Both the position numbers and the translations under genes were made by a program. Below are positions 25,060-33,162 of a stretch of DNA of 64,000 bases, piece after piece. Source of the stretch: Palsa-506 sp963836355 (lineage in GTDB: Bacteria; Actinomycetota; Actinomycetes; Streptosporangiales; Streptosporangiaceae); contig CAWIJO010000002.1 of NCBI GenBank assembly GCA_963836355.1, forward strand, positions 806,001 through 870,000. Direction: 5' to 3'. Position 1 is the first letter of the stretch. Each line of letters begins with the position of its first letter. The notes below the pieces were generated by a model that was not told where the DNA came from, searched no databases, and saw only the letters and a list, made by a program, of their open reading frames with translations.

Positions 25060-26058
25060 ATGGAACATCGTCACCTTGGCCGGAGCGGCCTGAAGATCAG
25101 CGAGATCGCTTACGGCAACTGGCTCACGCACGGTTCACAGGTCGAGGAGGACGCCGCGAAGGCCTGCGTCGCGGCAGCGCTCGACGAGGGAATCACGACC
25201 TTCGACACCGCGGACGTGTACGCGGGCACGGCCGCCGAGGCGGTCATGGGCCGGGCGCTGCACGGCGTCCGGCGCGAGTCCGTGGAGATCTTCACGAAGG
25301 TCTACTGGCCGACCGGGCCGGGCGTGAACGACCGGGGGCTGTCCCGTAAGCACATCATCGAGTCGGCGAACGCGTCGCTGCGCCGGCTGCAGACCGATTA
25401 CGTCGATCTCTACCAGGCGCACCGGTTCGACTACGAGACACCGCTTGAGGAAACCCTCCGCGCCTTCGACGACCTGGTCAGGCAGGGCAAGGTGCTGTAC
25501 GTAGGCGTCTCCGAGTGGCGGGCCGAGCAGATCGCCGACGCGCTGCGGATCGCCGCGGAGATGGGCTTCGACCGGATCGTCTCCAGCCAGCCGCAGTACA
25601 ACATGATCTGGCGGGTCATCGAGGCCGAGGTGGTGCCGCTGTGCGAGAAGGAGGGCATCGGTCAGGTGGTCTGGTCGCCGATCGCGCAGGGCGCGCTGAC
25701 CGGCAAGTACCTGCCCGGCGGCGAACTGCCGTCGGGCTCCCGGGCGAACGACCCGACCGGGTCCAACTTCATCAGGAACTACCTCACCGAGCCGATCCTC
25801 AGCCGGGTGCAGCAGCTCAGGCCGGTCGCCGAGGAGGCAGGCCTGTCGCTGGCCCAGCTGGCTATCGCCTGGACCCTGCAGAACCCGAACGTGTCGGCAG
25901 CCATCGTCGGCGCCAGCAAGCCGGAGCAGGTGCGGGAGAACGTCAAGGCGGCCGGCCTGCGGCTCAGCCGGGAAGTCATGCGGCGGATCGACGAGATCCT
26001 GGGCCCGGCGATCGTGACCGACCCGGCGATGACGGCGAGCCCGCGGTCGAGGCCATGA
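25060..26058 (+). CDS. Aldo/keto reductase (Kv-beta/YghZ-like)
   Basis: 332-aa TIM-barrel oxidoreductase. Catalytic residues are D49 and Y54 in FDTADVYAG, K80 in IFTKVYW, and H121 in YQAHRF. NADPH-binding features near the end are VSAAIVGASKPEQVRENVKA. It belongs to the voltage-gated potassium channel beta-subunit-like subgroup by its N-terminus MEHRHLGRSGLKISEIAYGNW; it would reduce aldehydes or ketones, substrate unknown. Confidence 0.93.
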   Translation: MEHRHLGRSGLKISEIAYGNWLTHGSQVEEDAAKACVAAALDEGITTFDTADVYAGTAAEAVMGRALHGVRRESVEIFTKVYWPTGPGVNDRGLSRKHIIESANASLRRLQTDYVDLYQAHRFDYETPLEETLRAFDDLVRQGKVLYVGVSEWRAEQIADALRIAAEMGFDRIVSSQPQYNMIWRVIEAEVVPLCEKEGIGQVVWSPIAQGALTGKYLPGGELPSGSRANDPTGSNFIRNYLTEPILSRVQQLRPVAEEAGLSLAQLAIAWTLQNPNVSAAIVGASKPEQVRENVKAAGLRLSREVMRRIDEILGPAIVTDPAMTASPRSRP

Positions 26059-26104
26059 GAACCATGATTAACGGAGTGGCCGGGGCCAGTGCCGAAGGCT
26101 CCGG

Positions 26105-26314
26105 CTAGCCCGCCGGGTGCAGGCTCATCGGCCCGTATTCTGGCGTGCCGTCGTCGAGCAGGGTGACCTGATCGACACCTGCCTCCAGCAGGCTGCGCCA
26201 GTTCTCGCCGAGCCAGCTCTCCGCGTCACCCTGGCTGCCGAAGGTCTCCTTCGGCAGCCCGCGGGCCGGCACGGCGGTGCCGTCCTGCTTCTCCAGCTGC
26301 CAGGTCCACGTCAT
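26105..26314 (-). CDS. Small conserved actinobacterial protein
   Basis: 69-aa soluble protein MTWTWQLEKQDGTAVPARGLPKETFGSQGDAESWLGENW..., ending VTLLDDGTPEYGPMSLHPAG. The strand-rich ends with a central helix are typical of a small conserved family in Actinobacteria, function unknown. ATG start with GGCGGGACGAG upstream. It converges with the aldo/keto reductase. Confidence 0.8.
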   Translation of the reverse strand: MTWTWQLEKQDGTAVPARGLPKETFGSQGDAESWLGENWRSLLEAGVDQVTLLDDGTPEYGPMSLHPAG

Positions 26315-26530
26315 CTCGTCCCGCCTTCATTGGTGGCTGCGGCTAGCGAGACTAGCTCAGCCCGGGTGACGCAGACGCCGCCCGCTGAACCAGCCGTCCG
26401 TCATTAGCTGCGTTTGTGCACGCTTGCCCAAACCTAACTGCTATCGGGCGCGGGACGCCGCCGCCGGGGCAGGCCCTGACCTGGCCAGGCGTTGACCTGG
26501 CGCGGCGCGCATGCTGGACTGCTGCACGGT

Positions 26531-27622
26531 ATGGACGTTCAGCTGATCGGCACCGGCGGACCAGATGGCTGGCCCAGGCCGGGCTGCCGGTGCGCCTGCT
26601 GCGCGCGCGGCCGGGCCGCCGGGCGCAGCCGGTCCCCCGCCACGGTCCTGGTAGACGGCACGCTGCGGATCGCGGCCGACCGGATCGGCGAGTCGGCTGG
26701 GGACGGGCCGCACGTCGTGCGTCGGTTGCCCGGCGGGTGGGACATCACCGGGCCGGACGGCGGCAGGCTGCTGCTGGCCGCCGAGCCCGGCAACCGGCCC
26801 GATCCGGGCGATGACGCCCGGCCCTTTGACTATGCGCTGCTCGACCTGGCCGCCGATCCGTTCCAGCTCGGCGACCTGAGACGGCGCGGCCTGGTGCGGG
26901 CTGATACCGCCGTCGCGGCGTTCCACCTGGACGACAGGATTCAGGAACAGGAGATGGCCCGCCGGTGCCTGCTGTGGGGCGCGCTGATGCCGGCCGACGG
27001 CGGCCTGCTGCGCGGGCCTGCGCAGCAGGCCGCCGTCGGACCCGCCGGACCGGCCAGGACCCTGGTGCTCGGCGGTGCCCGGTCAGGCAAGTCCCGCGAG
27101 GCCGAGCTCCGGCTGGCCGGCCAGCCCGACGTGACCTACCTGGCCACCGCGGCCGCGCCGGACGGCATAGCCGACCCGGACTGGGCCCGCCGGATAGCGG
27201 CGCACCGGGCGCGCAGGCCCCGCGGCTGGAAGACCGCTGAGGGCGGCGATGTGCCGGGGCAAATCCGTTATAAATCTGCTGGGGTTGTCCTGGTGGACAG
27301 CATCGGCATGTGGCTTGCCGGAGTACTGGACGAATCCGGCGTCTGGGCCGCGCCGTCCGGCGGCGCGGCCGGCCGGGCCGCCGGCTCAGCCGCCGCGGCG
27401 AAGCGGATCGATGCTGCCATGGACGAGCTGGTCGCGGCGTGGCGGCAGGCACCAGTGCGCATCGTGGCGGTCAGCGAGGAAGCAGGCTCGGGCGTCGTGC
27501 CGCCAACCAGGGCTGGCCGGCTCTTCCGGGACCTGCTCGGGCAGCTCAACCAGCGCCTTGCGGCCGAGTCGGAGGAGGTTGTGCTGGTCGTAGCCGGACG
27601 AATCTTGACCGTGGCGACATGA
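26531..27622 (+). CDS. cobU: Bifunctional CobU (adenosylcobinamide kinase / guanylyltransferase) with N-terminal extension
   Basis: 363-aa protein. The C-terminal half is CobU: P-loop GGARSGKS near residue 180, the guanylylated-His region IAAHRARRPRGWKTAE, and EEAGSGVVPPTRAGRLFRDLLGQLNQRLA. It phosphorylates adenosylcobinamide and adds GMP, late cobalamin steps. The N-terminal ~165 residues start MDVQLIGTGGPDGWPRPGCRCACC, the opening of a metallo-beta-lactamase-like domain that lacks the HxHxDH motif. Such extensions are familiar in actinobacterial CobU. The product supports AdoCbl-dependent NrdJ encoded in the same window. Confidence 0.88.
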   Translation: MDVQLIGTGGPDGWPRPGCRCACCARGRAAGRSRSPATVLVDGTLRIAADRIGESAGDGPHVVRRLPGGWDITGPDGGRLLLAAEPGNRPDPGDDARPFDYALLDLAADPFQLGDLRRRGLVRADTAVAAFHLDDRIQEQEMARRCLLWGALMPADGGLLRGPAQQAAVGPAGPARTLVLGGARSGKSREAELRLAGQPDVTYLATAAAPDGIADPDWARRIAAHRARRPRGWKTAEGGDVPGQIRYKSAGVVLVDSIGMWLAGVLDESGVWAAPSGGAAGRAAGSAAAAKRIDAAMDELVAAWRQAPVRIVAVSEEAGSGVVPPTRAGRLFRDLLGQLNQRLAAESEEVVLVVAGRILTVAT

Positions 27623-27769
27623 CGGCGAAAAGTAACTGATCACGGATTCGGAGAGCGAACCGCACGAGACGGACCCGCGGAACTGTTAAGTTCTATGGGC
27701 TAGCCCCTGAGCCTGGCGCCGACCACTGCGGCGCGCTGGCCCAGCCCCGGTAACCAAGGTGGTGGCGAC

Positions 27770-28663
27770 ATGACACGCGTTGTCGTCGTTGGCGATCTCA
27801 TGACGGACACGGTTGCGCACGCGGCCCTGCCGCTGGCCAAAGGCAGCGACACGCCAGCCACCGTCACCATGCACGGCGGCGGTTCCGGCGCGAACATCGC
27901 CGCCTGGCTGGCCGTCGACGGGGCCGAGGTGGCCTTCGTCGGTCGGCGCGGCGCCGACATCGCCGGCCGCAACAGGGACATGGAGTTGATGGGGTACGGC
28001 GTCGATGCGCGGCTGGTGATGGATCCGGAGCGGCCGACCGGTACCTGCGTCGTGATGGTGACGCACAAAGGCGACCACACCATGCTGTCCGATCCCGGCG
28101 CGAACTCCGCGCTGTCCCCCGATGACCTGCCCAAGGACCTGTTCACGCCGGGAAGCCACCTGCACATCTCGGGCTACACCCTGCTGAACGAGGGATCCAG
28201 GGAAGCCGCGCTCGCCGCATTCGGCCATGCCCAGCGGGCCCAGATGACCGTCTCGGTCGACGGTGCCTCCGCGGCCCCGCTCGAGCGCGTCGGGCCGGAG
28301 CCGTTCCTGCAGCTCAGCAACGGGGCCACGCTGCTGTTCGTGAATGGTGACCAGGCCATGGTGATCACCGGGCGGGATGACCCTGAGCAGGCCGCCCGGG
28401 TGCTGAACGCGTGGTACCCGCAGGTCGTGCTGAAGCAGGGCGCCGACGGCGCGCTGTTCTACGCGAACGGCCGGCCGGATCCGTTCCGGGTGCCGGGGCC
28501 GCCGATCGAGCGGGTGGTGGACGGCACCGGCGCCGGGGACGCGTTCTGCGCCGGGTTCCTGCCACCGTGGCTGGACAAGAAGCCGCCGGGCGAGGCGCTG
28601 GCCGGTGGCTGCCGGCTGGCCGCCAGGGCGCTCAGCATGGTCGGCGCGCGCCCCGCGCTTTAG
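27770..28663 (+). CDS. PfkB-family sugar kinase
   Basis: 297-aa ribokinase-like kinase. N-terminal TRVVVVGDLMTDTVAHA, substrate-binding GGGSGANIAAWLA, and the C-terminal anion hole DGTGAGDAFCAGF with catalytic D257. AAGGTGGTGGCGAC precedes the ATG. Substrate unknown; ribokinase or nucleoside kinase are options. The final codons are repeated just past the stop (28637-28663 versus 28665-28689). Confidence 0.9.
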   Translation: MTRVVVVGDLMTDTVAHAALPLAKGSDTPATVTMHGGGSGANIAAWLAVDGAEVAFVGRRGADIAGRNRDMELMGYGVDARLVMDPERPTGTCVVMVTHKGDHTMLSDPGANSALSPDDLPKDLFTPGSHLHISGYTLLNEGSREAALAAFGHAQRAQMTVSVDGASAAPLERVGPEPFLQLSNGATLLFVNGDQAMVITGRDDPEQAARVLNAWYPQVVLKQGADGALFYANGRPDPFRVPGPPIERVVDGTGAGDAFCAGFLPPWLDKKPPGEALAGGCRLAARALSMVGARPAL

Positions 28664-28703
28664 GCATGGCCGGCGCGCGCCGCGCTTTACAGCCGGCCGT
28701 GCC
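28663..28703. terminator. Stem-loop between convergent kinase and methyltransferase genes
   Basis: GGCATGGCCGGC (28663-28674) pairs with GCCGGCCGTGCC (28692-28703), eleven of twelve bases, directly after the kinase stop codon. Confidence 0.65.
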
Positions 28704-28727
28704 CCGCGCTCAGCCGGCTCGGCGTCG

Positions 28728-29504
28728 TCAGCCGCTGGCCCTAGCTGCTGCGACCCGCCGGGCACGGCGGACCAGCGCGGCCACACCGCTTTTCGACTTG
28801 GCCGCCTGCGCGCTGCCATTGGCGTGCGAGCCCGGCTCCGGCGCCTTACGCGCCCAGCCCCACCAGTCGTCCTGCACGACGAACTTATCGAACGCCGGAT
28901 TCGTCCGGATCAGCAGATCAAAGATCGCCTGCAGGTGCGGCTGCACAAACTCCGATTCGGAAAGCTTGGCGAGGTCGATATCGTAATGCCGCTCCTTATT
29001 GCGGCAGTGCTTCTCGTAGGTCCAGGTGAGATCATCGAGCAGCAGCCATCCGCCGGGCCGCAGCAGCCGCTCGGCGACTATGCAGGTAATCCCGTCGGTG
29101 CTCCAGTTCTTGGCGCCATCGAGAAAGATAAAATCGTACTTGGGGTGCACGACGCCCGCTTCGTCCGTGCATGACTCGAGTTCGCACTTGGTGAACCAGG
29201 CGTAAGTGGAGGCGCTCTTATCGATAGTCACAAACTGGCTAAGGCCAGCCTTTTCGAGCACCTCGGCGGGAGTCGGGTTCTTCCAGTTCCACCGGGACGA
29301 GTCGACAGTCGTCAGGTGGCCGGTGCCGTTCTCCTGCAGAGCCGACGCCATGAACACCGCCGAGCCGCCCCGCGCAGTGCCGAGCTCAAGCAGATCTTGC
29401 GGCTGATGCTTCTTTATATGTTCGTACAGCAATTTCGCCCGGCGGGCCGGTATGTGCGGACCAGGTATGTCAGCTACTATCTGCGCGGCGTCGTCGAAGT
29501 TCAC
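28728..29504 (-). CDS. Class I SAM-dependent methyltransferase (Methyltransf_24/CmcI-like)
   Basis: 258-aa protein. SAM-binding motif I is LLELGTARGGSAVF, motif II TTVDSSRW, and the post-strand-4 motif DFIFLDGAKNWSTDG with LLRPGGWLLLDDLTW. The C-terminus is basic and low in complexity. Start: GTG 29504 is six bases after TACGAT, which is itself 18 bases after TTGCGG, so I take this as a promoter with a leaderless mRNA. The longer TTG start (29540) would lie on the -35 box. Codons are noticeably more AT-rich than the neighbours. Substrate unknown. Confidence 0.8.
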   Translation of the reverse strand: MNFDDAAQIVADIPGPHIPARRAKLLYEHIKKHQPQDLLELGTARGGSAVFMASALQENGTGHLTTVDSSRWNWKNPTPAEVLEKAGLSQFVTIDKSASTYAWFTKCELESCTDEAGVVHPKYDFIFLDGAKNWSTDGITCIVAERLLRPGGWLLLDDLTWTYEKHCRNKERHYDIDLAKLSESEFVQPHLQAIFDLLIRTNPAFDKFVVQDDWWGWARKAPEPGSHANGSAQAAKSKSGVAALVRRARRVAAARASG

Positions 29505-29510
29505 CGTATG

Positions 29511-29540
29511 ATCGTATGGCTTGATCCAGAATGCCCGCAA
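29511..29540 (-). promoter_or_regulatory. Promoter of the methyltransferase gene
   Basis: On the minus strand: -35 TTGCGG, 18-base spacer, -10 TACGAT (plus 29511-29516), then six bases to GTG. The best-formed promoter in the window. Confidence 0.6.
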
Positions 29541-29603
29541 CCGGACGGCAGCTGATGCCGCTTATTTCCCTGCCCGATGCCCTGGCCATACCTGCCGTTT
29601 ACC

Positions 29604-30377
29604 ATGGCTGAATACCTCGACCGGCTCTTTGCGCTGGATGGCCGGGTCGCCGTGGTCACCGGCGGCAGTTCTGGCATCGGCCAGGCGATCGGCTTCGCGC
29701 TGGCCAGTGCCGGAGCGCGGGTAATGCTCGTCGCGCGCGGCGCCGATGCGCTGGCCGCCGCGGCGGCCGGGATCCGGGCCGCGGGCGGCCAGGCGGGGTG
29801 GGTGAGCGCCGATCTCGGCAACCGGCCCGAGGTCGCGCGCGGCGCCGACCGGGCAGCCGCCGTGTTCGGCGAGCCGGACATCCTAGTGTGCGCGGCCGGG
29901 GTCAACCTTCGGCCGCCGATGGACGAGCTGACCATCGCCGAGTGGGACCAGACGATCGCGGTCAACCTGACCGCGCCATTCCTGCTCGGCCAGCGGTTCG
30001 GGCCGGGAATGGCGGCCCGCGGCTGGGGCCGGATCATCAACATCACCTCACAGCAGGCCGCCAAGGCGTTCGGCAACAGCGGCGGGTACGGGGCGTCAAA
30101 GGGCGGGCTGGAATCGCTGACCAAATCCCAGTCCGAGGCGTGGGCGCCGCGTGGGGTGTGCTGCAACTCGCTGTCCCCGGGATTCGTGGCGACGCCGCTG
30201 ACCAGGGAAGTCGCCAGCGACCCGGTCAGGTCAGCCGCGCTCGCGGCGCGCACGATGGCCGGGCGCAATGGCGAGGCTGCCGACTTCGAGGGCGCGGCCG
30301 TGTTCCTGGCCGGCCGGGCCAGCGGCTACGTCACCGGCCAGGTGATCCGCGTGGACGGCGGGTTCTCCTCGACCTGA
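29604..30377 (+). CDS. Short-chain dehydrogenase/reductase
   Basis: 257-aa classical SDR. NAD(P) motif TGGSSGIG at 19-26; catalytic N121, S149, Y162 and K166 (GYGASKGG). The C-terminus GYVTGQVIRVDGGFSS is standard. Closest in style to gluconate 5-dehydrogenase or 3-oxoacyl reductase-like SDRs; substrate unknown. The ATG at 29604 gives MAEYLDRLFALDGRVAVVTGG; an in-frame ATG at 29577 is possible. Divergent from the methyltransferase. Confidence 0.9.
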   Translation: MAEYLDRLFALDGRVAVVTGGSSGIGQAIGFALASAGARVMLVARGADALAAAAAGIRAAGGQAGWVSADLGNRPEVARGADRAAAVFGEPDILVCAAGVNLRPPMDELTIAEWDQTIAVNLTAPFLLGQRFGPGMAARGWGRIINITSQQAAKAFGNSGGYGASKGGLESLTKSQSEAWAPRGVCCNSLSPGFVATPLTREVASDPVRSAALAARTMAGRNGEAADFEGAAVFLAGRASGYVTGQVIRVDGGFSST

Positions 30378-30533
30378 GGACGAGGCGCAGCGGGCAGGCA
30401 CTGCCGGGCACGGCGGGCAGGCAGGCCGGGCACGGCGGGCGGGTACCGCGCGATTCGGATATCAGGGCGATTCTGCGGCCTGAGCGGCCCCGGTTACCCG
30501 CGCCGCCCCGGTCCGGACGGCACAATGGCGGTC

Positions 30534-33092
30534 ATGGCCAGACGCACCACGACAACTCCCCCGCCTGACGACTTCGAGGAAAACATCGTCGACATCGATG
30601 TCACCGAGGAGATGCGGGCCAGCTACCTCGAGTACGCCTACTCCGTCATCTACCAGCGGGCGCTGCCGGACGCCAGGGACGGCCTGAAACCGGTCCAGCG
30701 ACGAATCCTGTACCAGATGAACGAGATGGGCCTGCGGCCGGACCGCGCGCATGTCAAGTGTGCCCGCGTAGTCGGCGACGTGATGGGGCGGCTGCACCCG
30801 CACGGCGACAGTGCGATCTACGACGCGCTGGTCCGGATGGCGCAGCCGTGGGCAATGCGGCTGCCGCTGATCGACGGGCACGGCAACTTCGGGTCGCTCG
30901 GCGGCGACGACTCAGCCGCCGCGTACCGCTATACCGAGGCCCGGCTGGCCGCGGCCGCGATGGAGATGGTGACCTCGATCGACGAGGACACCGTCGATTT
31001 CCAGCCGAACTACGACGGCCAGGACGCCGAGCCGCAGGTGCTGCCTGCCGCGTTCCCGAACCTGCTAGTGAACGGGGCGGCTGGCATCGCGGTCGGGATG
31101 GCCACCAACATGGCCCCGCACAACCTCGGCGAGGTCATCGCGGCCGCCCGGCACCTGATCGCGCACCCGGATGCCGATCTGGAGACGCTGATGCGCTTCG
31201 TGCCCGGCCCCGACCTGCCCACCGGCGGGAAGATCGTCGGGCTGGAGGGAATCAGGGACGCCTACGAGAACGGCCGCGGCATCTTCCGCACCAGGGCGGC
31301 CGCCAGGATCGAGAAGATCACCCCGCGGCGGACCGGGATCGTGATCACCGAGCTGCCCTACGGCGTCGGGCCGGAGAAGGTGGTGGCCAGGATCAAGGAC
31401 CTGGTCCAGGCGAAGAAACTGGCCGGGATCGCCGACCTGAAGGATCTCACCGACCGGCACCGCGGCCTGCATGTGGTGATCGAGATCCGCAGCGGCTTCG
31501 TTCCGGAGGCCGTGCTGGACGAGCTGTACCGGCTGACCCCGATGGAAGAGACATTCGGCATCAACAACGTGGCGCTGGTGGACGGGCAGCCCCGGGTGCT
31601 CGGGCTGCGGGAGTTGCTGCAGATCTACGTCGACCACCGGATCGAGGTGGTGCGGCGCCGCACCGCGTTCCGGCGGGCCAAGCGCGAGAGCCGGCTGCAC
31701 CTGGTGGACGGCCTGATCATCGCGCTGCTGAACATCGACGAGGTCATCGGTGTCATCCGGACCAGCGACGATGCGGCCGCGGCCAAGGAACGGCTGATGG
31801 CGGTGTTCGACCTGTCGGCGATCCAGGCGCAGTACATCCTGGACACCCCGCTGCGGCGGCTGACCCGCTATGACCGGCTGGAGCTTGAGCGCGAGCGGGA
31901 CACCCTGCAGGCCGAGATCGCCGAGCTCGCCGCGATCCTCGATTCGGAGGCAAGGCTGCGGGAGCTGGTTTCGGCCGAGCTGGCCAGCGTCAGCGAACGG
32001 TTTGCCACGCCGCGCCGGACAGTGCTGCTGGAAGGCAGCGGCGCCGCGCGGACCGCCGCGGCAGTGCCGCTTGAGGTTGCCGACGACCCGTGCATCGTGC
32101 TGCTGTCATCGACCGGCCTGCTGGCCAGGACGGCCGCTGGCTGGCCTGCCGAGCAGCCAGTTCTGCCTGGCACGGATCCGGACTCCGGCGGAGCCGGGCC
32201 CCGGGCGGCGCATGACGCGATCATCTCGGCGGTGCCATGCACGGCGCGCGGGACGATCGGCGTAGTCACGTCCCTGGGACGGCTGATCAGGCTGGGCGTG
32301 CTCGAGTTGCCAGCCCTCCCGCCGAGCGCCCACGCCCCGGGACTAGCCGGCGGCGCGCCGGTCGGTGAGTTCATCGGCACCGAACCCGGCGAGACCGTCG
32401 TCGCGATCGTCGCGGCTGACGGCGGCGGTGGCGCCGATGGCAGCGGGGGCGGCCTGGCGGTTGGCACGGCCAGCGGCGTGGTCAAGCGGGTCTCGCCGGA
32501 CTACCCGCAGAACGCTACCGACTTCGAGGTGATCTCGCTAAAGGACGACGACCGGGTGGTCGGCGCCGTCCAGCTGGCCAGCGAGGACCAGGACCTGGTC
32601 TTCATCACCTCGGACGCCCAGCTGCTCCGGTTCGGGGCCGCGGCGGTGCGGCCGCAGGGCCGGGCGGCGGGCGGGATGGCTGGCATCAGGCTGTCTCCAC
32701 GGGCCTCGGTGATCTGGTTCGGCGCGGTCGACCCGGTCAGCACAGCCGTGGCCGGTGACGCCGACGGGACTGGCGAGGCTAGCAATGCGGTAGTCGTAAC
32801 CGTTGCCGGGAGCGCGGGCGCGCTGCCGGGCACGATGGCCGCAACCGTCAAGGTCACCCCGTACCGTGAGTACCCGCCGAAGGGCCGGGCCACTGGCGGC
32901 GTGCGCTGCCACCGGTTCCTGAAGGGCGAAGACCTCCTGGTGCTCGCGTGGGCCGGGCCGGGTCCGGCCCGGGCCGCCAGCGACGCCGGCACGCCGGTGG
33001 AGCTGCCGTCCGCAGATGGCCGCCGGGACGGCTCCGGCGAGCGCGTGCGGGCGCCGCTGGCCGCCGTCGGCGGCGCTGCGCCAATGAGCTGA
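30534..33092 (+). CDS. parC: DNA topoisomerase IV subunit A
   Basis: 852-aa type IIA topoisomerase A subunit. The N-terminal domain includes KPVQRRILYQMNEMGLRPDR and the active-site tyrosine Y133 in YRYTEARLA; the tower region contains GADLKDLTD-like and EIRSGFVPEAVLDELY motifs. A beta-pinwheel C-terminal domain (about 500-820) includes several Gly/Ala/Asp-rich loops. It decatenates chromosomes with ParE. The start ATG 30534 follows CACAAT by seven bases; ATG 30525 is the alternative. The tail after residue 800 is disordered. Confidence 0.94.
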   Translation: MARRTTTTPPPDDFEENIVDIDVTEEMRASYLEYAYSVIYQRALPDARDGLKPVQRRILYQMNEMGLRPDRAHVKCARVVGDVMGRLHPHGDSAIYDALVRMAQPWAMRLPLIDGHGNFGSLGGDDSAAAYRYTEARLAAAAMEMVTSIDEDTVDFQPNYDGQDAEPQVLPAAFPNLLVNGAAGIAVGMATNMAPHNLGEVIAAARHLIAHPDADLETLMRFVPGPDLPTGGKIVGLEGIRDAYENGRGIFRTRAAARIEKITPRRTGIVITELPYGVGPEKVVARIKDLVQAKKLAGIADLKDLTDRHRGLHVVIEIRSGFVPEAVLDELYRLTPMEETFGINNVALVDGQPRVLGLRELLQIYVDHRIEVVRRRTAFRRAKRESRLHLVDGLIIALLNIDEVIGVIRTSDDAAAAKERLMAVFDLSAIQAQYILDTPLRRLTRYDRLELERERDTLQAEIAELAAILDSEARLRELVSAELASVSERFATPRRTVLLEGSGAARTAAAVPLEVADDPCIVLLSSTGLLARTAAGWPAEQPVLPGTDPDSGGAGPRAAHDAIISAVPCTARGTIGVVTSLGRLIRLGVLELPALPPSAHAPGLAGGAPVGEFIGTEPGETVVAIVAADGGGGADGSGGGLAVGTASGVVKRVSPDYPQNATDFEVISLKDDDRVVGAVQLASEDQDLVFITSDAQLLRFGAAAVRPQGRAAGGMAGIRLSPRASVIWFGAVDPVSTAVAGDADGTGEASNAVVVTVAGSAGALPGTMAATVKVTPYREYPPKGRATGGVRCHRFLKGEDLLVLAWAGPGPARAASDAGTPVELPSADGRRDGSGERVRAPLAAVGGAAPMS

Positions 33093-33162
33093 CGATCCGG
33101 CCGTCATTTCCTGAAACATGAAACGCCTTCTTGGATTGCTCTGGCCGGGTCCTCAGGCGTCC

